64,000 nucleotides of DNA from Promethearchaeota archaeon (GTDB taxonomy: Archaea > Asgardarchaeota > Lokiarchaeia > Sigyniarchaeales > SOKP01), in the NCBI GenBank assembly GCA_016839705.1, contig JAEOTR010000048.1, positions 24,779 through 88,778 of the forward strand. Reading direction: 5' to 3'. The position numbers were made by a program, and so were the translations under genes. The notes under the pieces are model-generated. The model saw only the letters and a list, made by a program, of their open reading frames with translations, had not been told where the DNA came from and ran no database searches. Below are positions 19,806 through 29,528 of the stretch, piece by piece. Position 1 is the first letter of the stretch. Each line of letters opens with the position of its first letter.

Positions 19806-20354
19806 ATGGAAAAAAGATACATACCTCTTTTTATAATGCTGGGATTTATTATCATTCTGATTATAACCGCATTTGTCGCTGCTGTTTTTGGCGTTCCGAT
19901 CATAGCATTAGATCAGTCAGAAATCTCGATCGCATCATTTGATTATTGGTCATTAGGACATTTCCTATGGGGAGTTGGACTTTTCGTTATATTCTTCACA
20001 TTTGGTTGGATTATCAAAAATTTAACGGATAGCCCAAAAGATCCTATTAATGAACCAGAGGTTAGAAGCTTCATCATATATTGGATAATTATTCTTATTA
20101 TTGCGGGTCTTTGGGAAGTTGTTGAAAATACAATTCTTCATATGGTTAGTATCAAAGTTAAATTCGACAGTGCGGCAAATATAATAACTGATATAATTAC
20201 ATGGGGCATTGGTGGATGTGTGAGTTGGTATATGACAGATCTAATGTTTTTAAGCGACAAATATCTCAGAGCTTATTACCTCTATGGATTTATGTGCCTC
20301 GCAATGGGTATAATCATATTCGTATTCTTTGGTTTTGTTACAACTAATTACTAA
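19806..20354 (+). CDS. Four-TM-helix integral membrane protein
   Basis: Hydrophobic segments IPLFIMLGFIIILIITAFVAAVFG, FLWGVGLFVIFFTFGWII, FIIYWIIILIIAGLWEVVE, FMCLAMGIIIFVFFGF; GTG alternative start at 19794. Confidence 0.75.
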   Translation: MEKRYIPLFIMLGFIIILIITAFVAAVFGVPIIALDQSEISIASFDYWSLGHFLWGVGLFVIFFTFGWIIKNLTDSPKDPINEPEVRSFIIYWIIILIIAGLWEVVENTILHMVSIKVKFDSAANIITDIITWGIGGCVSWYMTDLMFLSDKYLRAYYLYGFMCLAMGIIIFVFFGFVTTNY

Positions 20355-20555
20355 CCTCATTTTTTTTTCTTTCGTGGTGGATTTCATTTAAAATAGGAAA
20401 ATTTATTCTTTAGTTACAAGAATGCAATTTTCAGTTTTTTCGAATAAAAAGAATAAGATTTGAAAAGCTTTTCTAATGAGTATGTTATATTTCTGTTGAT
20501 TTTATTGCTTTGGAAATATAATAGGTTGAACTAGACAGCCCATTCGATGGATTGA

Positions 20556-21287
20556 TTATTCTCCGCGCATAATCTTTTTCAAACGGTTAAGCTCATCGAG
20601 CATCTCATCACGAAGAGAGCTTAAACCACCCCCCGTTTGAGGGGCTGCTGCTGCCGGAGGTGCTCCAGGTGTTTGAGGTGGACTAGCTGGAGGTGTGGCT
20701 CGTGGACCACTTGGAGGTGCGGCTGGTGGACCACTTGGTCTTTTCGCGAACGCAGGAGTTGCTGTTGGAGGTATAGGTGGTGCACCAGAGCTTGGAGCTT
20801 TAGGTGGTGCACCAGAGCTTGGAGCTTTAGGTGGTCCCGATGGAGGTAATTTTGGAGCAGGTGGTAGACTGCCGGCTTTCGGTGGGCCGCTAGGCGGTGC
20901 ACTCGGTGGCGCACTAGGAGGCCCTGCAGGAGCCTTAGGCGGGCCACCACTAGTAGGAGGTACTGGTGCTGCGGTTAGTGATGCTGGTGCTGTTGTTGGT
21001 GCTGCTTGGCTTTCAGCACCCCCACTTAAAAGAGAAAACAAAGTACTAGCTGCTGCAGTTTTGGCGGTCCCCGATGATGAGGCAACAATCTTTTTCGAGG
21101 AAGTACTAACAGTTTGGACGTCTTCTCCAACAGTAATTTCCTTTAAGTCTTTTTGGGCTTTTGATAATGACTTGATAAAATCATTAATTCCTTTAACTGT
21201 TTCTCCTAAGTCATCAGCGAGGCTAGTTAAGCCTTTTTTCATAAAATTAATAACACGTTCGATCTTTTTTTGTTCTTTTGAAACCAC
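20556..21287 (-). CDS. Proline-rich low-complexity protein with short N- and C-terminal helices
   Basis: GPPKAP/GPPSAPPSAPP/KAPSSGAPP polyproline stretch; N-terminal EQKKIERVINFMKKGLTSLADDLGETVKGINDFIKSL; C-terminal LSSLRDEMLDELNRLKKIMRGE. Confidence 0.85.
   Translation of the reverse strand: MVSKEQKKIERVINFMKKGLTSLADDLGETVKGINDFIKSLSKAQKDLKEITVGEDVQTVSTSSKKIVASSSGTAKTAAASTLFSLLSGGAESQAAPTTAPASLTAAPVPPTSGGPPKAPAGPPSAPPSAPPSGPPKAGSLPPAPKLPPSGPPKAPSSGAPPKAPSSGAPPIPPTATPAFAKRPSGPPAAPPSGPRATPPASPPQTPGAPPAAAAPQTGGGLSSLRDEMLDELNRLKKIMRGE
20776..20829. repeat. Two perfect tandem copies of a 27-bp unit encoding KAPSSGAPP
   Basis: ggtggtgcaccagagcttggagcttta at 20776-20802 and 20803-20829. Confidence 0.9.
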
Positions 21288-21710
21288 GTCTCACTCAATT
21301 CCTCTGATTATGTTGTAATTATGATTATAATTTTTATTATTAGTATTTTAATTATATTAATATCTATATATATAATAGACTTTTTCGTAATTTACTTATT
21401 GATATTTTTTTTTAAAATTTTTTTTTATAATTGCATTATAATTGTTTGATTATAAAAAATTATGTAGGTTTCGTATTGAACGTGTGATATTCATAGATAA
21501 AAAGAGAAAAAGCGATATTATTCGTAAATGATTTTTTAATCCCTCCTTAAATGATTCTTGAAACTACACAGTTTCCCAATCGTAAAAAAACGTTAATTAT
21601 TAAAAAACCTAAACTAATAATATTATATAACATATTTCATTAGTAAGTTTAAAAATTTTAAAAAATTCAATCCTCCAAAAATTCTTCAGAATTGAATAAA
21701 TATAAAATAG

Positions 21711-21986
21711 GTGTTCAAAATACCAAAACGAGAACTTTTTATTAAGCGGGTCTATGAGATCGTCAATGAGCTTAAAATCCCATTAATTGATGAGAGAGTA
21801 TATGACAAAGTAAATTTCAATACGGGAGCTTCAATCGCTAACGTAATTTTTAGATTCGAGGAAGATGAGTCAGTAATCCGAGGGTTTCTTGGTCTTGCGG
21901 AATATTTTCACACTGTGGTGATCAAGAAAAAAGACGAGTTCTATATTCCGCATGCTTCAATTTTATTTCGTTTGCTGAGCGCATGA
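21711..21986 (+). CDS. Small hypothetical protein
   Basis: 91-aa ORF with GTG start; no recognised domain. Confidence 0.5.
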   Translation: MFKIPKRELFIKRVYEIVNELKIPLIDERVYDKVNFNTGASIANVIFRFEEDESVIRGFLGLAEYFHTVVIKKKDEFYIPHASILFRLLSA

Positions 21987-22036
21987 GCGCACAAATCATT
22001 TTTTTTTTACTTTATTTTATGTTATAGCTCTTTATA

Positions 22037-22747
22037 TTATTTCATTGAAGAAATGTAGAATTTTGATTTGTTAATAATTTCTATTACTTCTGATTCTGGA
22101 ACATCATACCAATTCTTGTAGGCGTCAGCAACTGCGAACCACATTACATCTCTAATATTTGGGCAAAAAATTTCGTTTACTTTAGTCTTAATATTGTTTA
22201 TAGTTCTCAAGGGTGCTGTCGGAACCGCAATAAATATCTTAGCAGGATAATATTTTTTAATCATATTAATTGCTGCTAGCATCGTAAAACCTGAAGCTAA
22301 CCCGTCATCTAGTATAAATATATTTTTGTCCTTAATGTTCTGTATATAGAAATCTTCCAAATTATCCTTCTTTCCATAATATTTTAATCTTTCCTTAATT
22401 TCCTTCTTAGTTAACTCGATAGAATTTTGTACTGCTTGCTCTGATAAATTTAGACGCGACAGAAGTTGTTTATTAATTAAAATAGTTCCATCTGTGGTTA
22501 CTGATCCAAAGCCCGCTTCAGTATTATAAGGGATCTTTATTTTTCGAACAATAAGTATGTCATAATTCAAGTTATAACGAGAACAAAAACCTTCGCTAAC
22601 TGGTACACCACCATTTGGAATTGAGAAACAAAAACATTTATCTCTATTTTCAACAATAAAGGTATGTAATTGCTTATTTTCTTGTAAAATGAATTCTGCT
22701 AGTAATTCCCCCGCTTTAATACGCGACGAGTATTTAACAAATTTCAT
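22037..22747 (-). CDS. Phosphoribosyltransferase-family protein
   Basis: NIFILDDGLASGFTMLAAINMI PRPP-binding loop; IPNGGVPVSEGF; VPTAP. Confidence 0.87.
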   Translation of the reverse strand: MKFVKYSSRIKAGELLAEFILQENKQLHTFIVENRDKCFCFSIPNGGVPVSEGFCSRYNLNYDILIVRKIKIPYNTEAGFGSVTTDGTILINKQLLSRLNLSEQAVQNSIELTKKEIKERLKYYGKKDNLEDFYIQNIKDKNIFILDDGLASGFTMLAAINMIKKYYPAKIFIAVPTAPLRTINNIKTKVNEIFCPNIRDVMWFAVADAYKNWYDVPESEVIEIINKSKFYISSMK

Positions 22748-22938
22748 TCTTGCTCTTACTATAAAATATCAAAAGATCTCATATAAAAATTACAGTTTGA
22801 AGACTGTATAAAATTAGATTATCATCTTTATTAATTATTGAATCAATTGTTCAACGTAACTTTAAATATCCGAATTTGAATAATATTTATAACATTATAA
22901 TTTAATAAAATAAATCCAAAACCTTAATTGAAGGAATT

Positions 22939-24606
22939 ATGAGGAAAAATAAACGTTTAGTTGTTTTATTATTGCCTTTATTTCTATTGCTTCCTTTTAG
23001 TAATTATGCCAATGCGCAGACTCCTAGTTATGTTGGTGTTGCCGCAGGAGAACAATATACTTGGAAAGCTAGAATAAATTTTGGGAATGTTGATGAGTTA
23101 TTAACTAATGCTAGAGACGTTTTAGTTGATTGGAAAGCTAATCTGCCCTCAATTGATTTAGGTGGATTAGAATCAATGACAGTTGAGGATATATATCAAG
23201 AAATAGCAGAAGTGTATTTATCTTATGTACTTCCTACTGGTTGGGAAAGTATGAATATAACCGATTTAATTACAGCAACATTTGTGGATTACATTGAGCA
23301 ATTTAATGCAACCTTTCTTTCAGGGATGATACCCTCTAATTGGCTAACCCTAAACTTTACAGATTTTTACAATCTAGCAGTAGAAGGAATTAATGCTACA
23401 TTATATACGCCTGGTTGGCATGATAATCCGCTCCCAGAATTATATAAGTTGGCTATTAACGAACTTAACTCTACTATTTTATATGGGCTAATTCCTGCTG
23501 GTTGGGAGGCTATGACTATAGAGGACCTTATCGGAACCCTTTTGAAGGCGAATGCTCCTCCATTAGCGGAAAGTTTTGTAGTTAATATGATGATTGATGC
23601 AATGTTGTCTTTAGGCATTCCCGCTGACATGTTAGATGATACAATAAGCGATTTGATAGATCAATTAATGGCGATGTTACCTCCTATAAATGCTACTGAT
23701 TTATTTGATGGAATCTTTTTTGGAATAAATCAAACTATACCTGGTATTGAATCAGAAAATATGACATATGTTCTCGATATGCTTGGTGAAACGGTTAATA
23801 TGACAATGCCCACCGGATATGGTGCACTTAATATATCCACCTTACTCGAAACAGTAATCGAAAATGATCTTATTGAGATACTTTATCCCCCAGAATTGGC
23901 GGGTATGACATATGTAGAATTATTAAATATGTCTTATACCCAAGCTATAGATGCACTTAATACCGTTATAATACCAGAATGGATCAATATGTATACAGGG
24001 CTTCAAGGGATGGGGATGACAAGTTATGAAGTAGGATTAAGAGTAAAAATAAATACTATAGGAACGGAGATTGAGGCATACCCTGGTGGTCCAAAAGGTG
24101 TCCCTATTACCATGAATTATTCCATTTCCATGGATTTTGAAGAATGGATAGATTTATCGACATTCATCGGTTTACCTGGTGGTTTTAGCCCACTGACGAT
24201 TTTTTTCGGTTATACAATGTTTTTTCCAGGAACAATTACTTTAAATCCTTATATTGTTGATCCATCTACATATTCATTAACCCAGACAGCATTAACGGAT
24301 CAAGCAGTCTTTACTGGAGCTTTAATCGTAGCAAATAATTATGATTGGGGGACTGTTCAAACTGATATTATAATGCCAACAACTGGAAATGCTGATGCTA
24401 TTACAATGTCATCAGCTTGGAATACTAAGGGTGTTCTAAGCAGTGCTTCTGTAAAAGCAGACGGACTGGTAGTCGCATCAATTACATTAGTTGGTGCAGG
24501 GGGAGAAATCCCGGGATATGAAACTCTGATTGTTCTGGGTGTCGCCAGCATTGGATTAATCGCAATAATTTACAACATGAAAAGGAAAAAAAAATTAATT
24601 AAATAA
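22939..24606 (+). CDS. Secreted protein with C-terminal membrane anchor (IPGYE-TM-basic tail)
   Basis: N-terminal signal peptide; C-terminal GGEIPGYETLIVLGVASIGLIAIIYNMKRKKKLIK. Confidence 0.75.
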   Translation: MRKNKRLVVLLLPLFLLLPFSNYANAQTPSYVGVAAGEQYTWKARINFGNVDELLTNARDVLVDWKANLPSIDLGGLESMTVEDIYQEIAEVYLSYVLPTGWESMNITDLITATFVDYIEQFNATFLSGMIPSNWLTLNFTDFYNLAVEGINATLYTPGWHDNPLPELYKLAINELNSTILYGLIPAGWEAMTIEDLIGTLLKANAPPLAESFVVNMMIDAMLSLGIPADMLDDTISDLIDQLMAMLPPINATDLFDGIFFGINQTIPGIESENMTYVLDMLGETVNMTMPTGYGALNISTLLETVIENDLIEILYPPELAGMTYVELLNMSYTQAIDALNTVIIPEWINMYTGLQGMGMTSYEVGLRVKINTIGTEIEAYPGGPKGVPITMNYSISMDFEEWIDLSTFIGLPGGFSPLTIFFGYTMFFPGTITLNPYIVDPSTYSLTQTALTDQAVFTGALIVANNYDWGTVQTDIIMPTTGNADAITMSSAWNTKGVLSSASVKADGLVVASITLVGAGGEIPGYETLIVLGVASIGLIAIIYNMKRKKKLIK

Positions 24607-24673
24607 TCCTTTTTTTTTTATATTTTGTTTTATTTTTTTATGTCATTTAAAGATTTAAATTATCAGAATTCTT

Positions 24674-24946
24674 TTGTACATTATGGAGTTAGAAATAGCA
24701 GTATTGTTTATTTTTTTCATTATTCTAATTCTCTGGGAAATCAAGGCTGATTTTGTATTACTAATATTTGGATTTGCTGCCTATTTATTCCTTTTATTCT
24801 ATATCGGATCATCCGATCCTTTAGGAAGTATTATTTCAATAATAGACTTTCTTATCTTTAATCCATTGGGATTATTATTATTGATAGTTCCCTTAGGATT
24901 ATTCGGTGTATACAAATATAGTAAAAGAAAAAATAATAATGTCTGA
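24674..24946 (+). CDS. Small membrane protein
   Basis: 90 aa, hydrophobic segments. Confidence 0.5.
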   Translation: MYIMELEIAVLFIFFIILILWEIKADFVLLIFGFAAYLFLLFYIGSSDPLGSIISIIDFLIFNPLGLLLLIVPLGLFGVYKYSKRKNNNV

Positions 24947-24987
24947 GAATATAATCTCTCCTTAAATTTCAGCTATTTTGTGTAAAA

Positions 24988-26619
24988 TTATTCTAGTTTT
25001 TGTATTTTCCTTAAGCCAAGAAGTATTATTAAGAATGAGAATCCTGATGTAATGGCTAAATTAATTAGGAGAATATACATTAGTCCTAAGGAATTATTCA
25101 TTGTTTCTGGAGCAAATGGTATAAAAATAATAAGTGCTAGAAAAAAAGACACTACCTGTAAAAGAATTACAAAATAGCTGATTAAATAGGCATGTTTACC
25201 CCGTTCTTCGAATAAGGGATTAAAGCATTGTACTCCAATTGCTTGTAATTGAATTACAAAACAATATACCATAAAGGTAATAAAAAAGATTAGTGAATAG
25301 ATTATTTCTAAATGAAATAGTAACGTGAAAATGAATGTAAGGAGGATATTTAAAATCAATATCAAATAAAAAACTTCATAGATATAAGAATAGACAAGTG
25401 CTTTTACTCCTCTTGGAGTACTTTTGTATTGGAATACTATTTGTTTGGAATCAATAAAAATATGTAACCCCATTAATACACCAAATAATAACCCCCCAAC
25501 CCATGATACAATAATTACGACTAATAGTTTAAGGTTTAGAATATCATAACCTGCTAAAGTAGGATTTTCAAGAGAGAAAATTATTATTACGCCAATAACA
25601 GAAATTAGTGCCCCGATATAAATTATTTTAAAAAGATTCTCTTTTTTCCTTAAAAATTGCTTAAACTGTGTAGTTATTAATCCTCTCCACTTCTGAGGAG
25701 TAATTTTTCTTATTAATTTATAGAATCTTCCTTCTTTTTTATTAATAAAAACCTCATTTTCAGTGTATCCTTCAAGAGTGTAAAACGTATCTGCCTTTTT
25801 ATACGAAAGATATAGGATTAAAAAAGGAATAATGATGCCTAAAGAAATATTCGCTATAACAAACACATAATTGGATAAAGCATTAAAAAGATTTAAGGAT
25901 GGGTCAATTCCAAACAAGATTACATTTGAATACCAAAAAGAAGGATATAACATTAACCACATTCTATATACTGGATTAGATAAAATAATATCAAAAAAAA
26001 ACCGTAACATGTAAAACAACGCAATTACGATAATTGACAATAGGAGCAAGAAAGTCTTACCTAGATCTTTAGCAACTGTACTTTTGGTCATCTTATTTTC
26101 AAGCAAATTAGCTAGAATCAACCCAATTAAGAAACTAAAAGCCAGTAGCATAAATAAACTTAAATAAATAACAATATATTGGAAAAAATTCAAAGTTTGT
26201 ATTTGGTTCAATAAACTGATAATAACAGGTCCAAATCCTAAAATAAGTAAAAAATAAAATATTAACTTTCCTAGAAATTCACCAAGAAAAATATCTCCAG
26301 GTTTGATGGGAGACGCTAATAACATCTCGCTATGCCCTATTTCTGCCTTTCTATAAAGGTTATAAAGGGGATATATCAGAATAATTAAAAAAAAGGATGT
26401 AAAAAAATATTCTATAAATTTAACTGAAATAGAGACATACTCACTTGGGATATCTTGGGCAATATTAGATATTATTATATCAAATGTACTTGGCCCTAAG
26501 TAAAATCCCCAATATAGAAAAATGGCATATATTACTACCATAAATAATGCCCGATTTTTTCGATACCGATACGTCTTTAAACGAATTTCATGTTTTACAA
26601 TTTTTTTCCAAAGGCTCAT
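24988..26619 (-). CDS. Polytopic membrane protein, ABC-2-type permease-like
   Basis: About 12 hydrophobic segments; EIGHSEMLLASPIKPGDIFLGEFLGK resembles ABC-2 permease loops. Confidence 0.65.
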   Translation of the reverse strand: MSLWKKIVKHEIRLKTYRYRKNRALFMVVIYAIFLYWGFYLGPSTFDIIISNIAQDIPSEYVSISVKFIEYFFTSFFLIILIYPLYNLYRKAEIGHSEMLLASPIKPGDIFLGEFLGKLIFYFLLILGFGPVIISLLNQIQTLNFFQYIVIYLSLFMLLAFSFLIGLILANLLENKMTKSTVAKDLGKTFLLLLSIIVIALFYMLRFFFDIILSNPVYRMWLMLYPSFWYSNVILFGIDPSLNLFNALSNYVFVIANISLGIIIPFLILYLSYKKADTFYTLEGYTENEVFINKKEGRFYKLIRKITPQKWRGLITTQFKQFLRKKENLFKIIYIGALISVIGVIIIFSLENPTLAGYDILNLKLLVVIIVSWVGGLLFGVLMGLHIFIDSKQIVFQYKSTPRGVKALVYSYIYEVFYLILILNILLTFIFTLLFHLEIIYSLIFFITFMVYCFVIQLQAIGVQCFNPLFEERGKHAYLISYFVILLQVVSFFLALIIFIPFAPETMNNSLGLMYILLINLAITSGFSFLIILLGLRKIQKLE

Positions 26620-27980
26620 TGTGCTTTTTTAAATTTACCGATATGATCTCTTGAATCATAAAAACCTAATATACATATGGATATCAAACCTATTATCGTA
26701 AAAACAAAAATTATAAGAAATTCAATATCCCATCCTCTTACTGAAGTAATTAATATTTCTTTTATTACCTCTCCTGAGCCACCTTTAATTTTAACTTTTA
26801 ATATATGTTCTCCATAAAGCTGACTATCGATATCCCTTTCCCATAATGGATCACTAGCATTAATGTTTATTAATGGTGCCCATTTCGTAATTTGAGTTTC
26901 ATTATTACTACTATAGAGAGAAAATTCAACGGAATTTATCCCGTTGGGATCCCAAGCTAAAACTCGTATTTTATTTTTACTTTGAATTATGGGAATTTCA
27001 CTTGAAGGATATGTAATTATCCCTTGTGGCCATTTCCCCACATTTTCTATTGACATTGAGAGCTGGTTGTGATCTAAAGAAATTATTCTATAGGTGCCAC
27101 CATTTAGGATAAAATTACTTGTAGTAATTGTGAGAAAGTTGTCTTCTTTATGAAAAGAATTAAAGTGTACGTGCCCAGATAAATAGTACGATACATCAAA
27201 TTCTTCATTTAAATCAAAGAAGGTTTTACCGCTAGAGCTTAAGTTAGAGTTAATTAAGAAGGGTGGAGGATATTTATGAGGATGATGTCCAAAAACAAAA
27301 ATTCTATTAAAATTTCGATATTTTTCTAATTCCTTCTCATACCAATCTAATTCCGTGGTGTTTAAAAACCCAAATAAAGCAAACTCGTACAGGTTATATA
27401 AATTTTTAGCAGTATTAATTCCTATGAATGCATAATTCCCAAATGAAAAAGACTTGTTAAATGAGTATTGTAAAGTATTGTAACTGCTCCCAATCATTGA
27501 ATAGTTAAGATAATGATTATATCCGGGATCATTTGCGGCATCATGATTCCCAACGAGATCAATGTATATTGATGAATTCATATTATTATCTTTTAAAGCC
27601 TTCTCATATAATTTCCATTCTTCTACGTCTTGTTGGGCGCCATTATTAGCATCAACTAAATCTCCAGTATTGTAGATGAAAAGAGGATCAATTGCTTGAA
27701 ATGTTTCATTCAATAATTGATAAAAAAGAGCGATACTTTCATTCGCAGACCAGATAAACTGAGTGTCTGTGATATGTATAAACCAAAATAGTTCCTGCTC
27801 ACTATAATCTATACTACCTTGATTTGATGTTTTATATTTGTCAAAACTTGAATTATGGGAATTTTGTGAAATAAAATTAATATCTGAAACAAGATACGGA
27901 GATAATATCAAAAATAAATCTATTCCGTTAAATATTAAGATGAAAATTATGATAAATCTTAAATTCTTTTTCTTTTTCAT
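26616..27980 (-). CDS. Membrane-anchored metallophosphoesterase, TMEM62-like
   Basis: FIHITDTQF, YNTGDLVDA, VGNHDAAN, FGHHPH, SGHVH calcineurin-like motifs; C-terminal Ig-like region and TM helix; overlaps permease gene by 4 bp. Confidence 0.85.
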   Translation of the reverse strand: MKKKKNLRFIIIFILIFNGIDLFLILSPYLVSDINFISQNSHNSSFDKYKTSNQGSIDYSEQELFWFIHITDTQFIWSANESIALFYQLLNETFQAIDPLFIYNTGDLVDANNGAQQDVEEWKLYEKALKDNNMNSSIYIDLVGNHDAANDPGYNHYLNYSMIGSSYNTLQYSFNKSFSFGNYAFIGINTAKNLYNLYEFALFGFLNTTELDWYEKELEKYRNFNRIFVFGHHPHKYPPPFLINSNLSSSGKTFFDLNEEFDVSYYLSGHVHFNSFHKEDNFLTITTSNFILNGGTYRIISLDHNQLSMSIENVGKWPQGIITYPSSEIPIIQSKNKIRVLAWDPNGINSVEFSLYSSNNETQITKWAPLININASDPLWERDIDSQLYGEHILKVKIKGGSGEVIKEILITSVRGWDIEFLIIFVFTIIGLISICILGFYDSRDHIGKFKKAQ

Positions 27981-28273
27981 TTTGTGGATTTATTTATATT
28001 AAGCAACTTATATCTTAAAGGCTTAATTTGAATTTTGGTATAAATAGTTAATTAATTTTTAAAAATTCTTTGTAGGCTATGTTACAAATAAAAAATTTGG
28101 TTGATGAAGAATAATAAAATGAATAAAAAGATATAGTATACATTTTAATCAAAGAAATTACCATAATATAATCCAAAATAGCTTCAATATAATTTTATTA
28201 ATAATCATCTATGCTTAGAAACTTTATTTATTGAATAAACTTATGTTCCAATTCTAATAAAAAATTTTATAAA

Positions 28274-28287
28274 TTAGGTTTACCTAA
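28274..28287. promoter_or_regulatory. DtxR-family-like metal box TTAGGTTTACCTAA
   Basis: 6+6-bp inverted repeat about 100 bp upstream of the SLC41/MgtE-like genes. Confidence 0.4.
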
Positions 28288-28390
28288 ATAAATATGTATA
28301 ATAAATTTTTAATGCATTTCACCATACAATATTATTAAAAATGTTAGAAATGAGTATTTTAAATTCAACAGAATCTGATGAGGATGGCAT

Positions 28391-28945
28391 ATGGAGTCTC
28401 AAGATTCTAAAGGAAAAATTATCAAGGAAACCTTTCCTTCAGAAATTATTTCTATCGTTGGCGATATCCTCGCAGGAATAATCCTATCCTTTTTAATAAT
28501 ACGTTTTGCTAGTTTTTTAGTTTTAATACTAATGATTCCGGCTCTATTGTCCCTAAGAGGTAATTTGAGTGGTCCGTTCATAGCTCGTACCTCTCGGGAC
28601 TTAGTTATTGGTGCATTTTCTAAAAGGACTTGGTTCGAAAATGTTCTTGCTACCTATACCCTCGCTCTAATCACCGCAGTTTTTATAGGTATTTTCTCTA
28701 TTATCTTTAATTTAACGATTTTTAAGTTAACTATTCTCCCCATTCAGTATTTCATTCTTATCCCGATAATATCAATTATTTTAACATTATCTATTTCAAT
28801 TCCTTGTTCCGTAGGATTAAATTATTTAGCTTTTAAAAAAGGATTAAATCCAAATAATGTCGTAAATCCCGTGATGACGGCTATTGACGATTTTTCTACA
28901 GTGTTATGCTTTTTTTTAACGATTATAATGTTGGGGGTGCCATGA
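28391..28945 (+). CDS. SLC41/MgtE-type divalent cation transporter half (first)
   Basis: LSLRGNLSGPFIARTSRDLVIGAF, LNPNNVVNPVMTAIDDFSTVL signature. Confidence 0.8.
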   Translation: MESQDSKGKIIKETFPSEIISIVGDILAGIILSFLIIRFASFLVLILMIPALLSLRGNLSGPFIARTSRDLVIGAFSKRTWFENVLATYTLALITAVFIGIFSIIFNLTIFKLTILPIQYFILIPIISIILTLSISIPCSVGLNYLAFKKGLNPNNVVNPVMTAIDDFSTVLCFFLTIIMLGVP

Positions 28946-29497
28946 TTGAAATACTTCTTAAAAATTTTCAAGGAATCGATAATAATTGTTATTATATCAT
29001 CTTTAATGGGTTTAATCTCGGGAACATTACTATCTTTTAATGAAAATCTACTTTATACAGTTCCTATAATGCTCTTGATATTGCCTGCATTGAATTCTTT
29101 AATTGGGGATATTTCTACAGTTTTAGTTTCACGGTTAACAACTCATTTATACTTAGGAACCCTTCAACCTAAAGTTCAACGATCCGAAAGATTGAAAGAA
29201 GATTTTTATGGTTTGCTAATAACTCTTTTGCTAAGCACAATAGTTTTAATTATTTTAGGATTTGTAGTCAGTCTGTCTTCAGGAATTCAAATTGTGAGCC
29301 CTTTTATAATTATCTTTATATTATGTTTTACTATACTCTTAATTTTTGCTATAATGTTTATATTATCATTTGTTAGTGCGATAGTTTTATTCAAGCGAGG
29401 GATGGATCCAAATAATTTTCTTATACCCTTTATTACATCGTTAGCTGATTTCCTTACTCCCCTTTTCTTAATTATATTCATATTAATATTTATCTAA
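28946..29497 (+). CDS. SLC41/MgtE-type divalent cation transporter half (second)
   Basis: LPALNSLIGDISTVLVSRLTTHLYLG, MDPNNFLIPFITSLADFLTPL; abuts the preceding stop; TTG start. Confidence 0.78.
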   Translation: MKYFLKIFKESIIIVIISSLMGLISGTLLSFNENLLYTVPIMLLILPALNSLIGDISTVLVSRLTTHLYLGTLQPKVQRSERLKEDFYGLLITLLLSTIVLIILGFVVSLSSGIQIVSPFIIIFILCFTILLIFAIMFILSFVSAIVLFKRGMDPNNFLIPFITSLADFLTPLFLIIFILIFI

Positions 29498-29528
29498 AAT
29501 TTTATATAAAATCAAATTTATATGAAAC

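Noticed and set aside
20621-20950. 109-aa minus-strand His/Leu-rich ORF
   Set aside because: Alternate-frame shadow of the proline-rich gene
20695-21318. 207-aa Gly/Ala-rich plus-strand ORF and 70-aa Cys/Trp-rich ORF
   Set aside because: Antisense shadows of the proline-rich gene; composition is the mirror of GC-rich Pro/Gly codons
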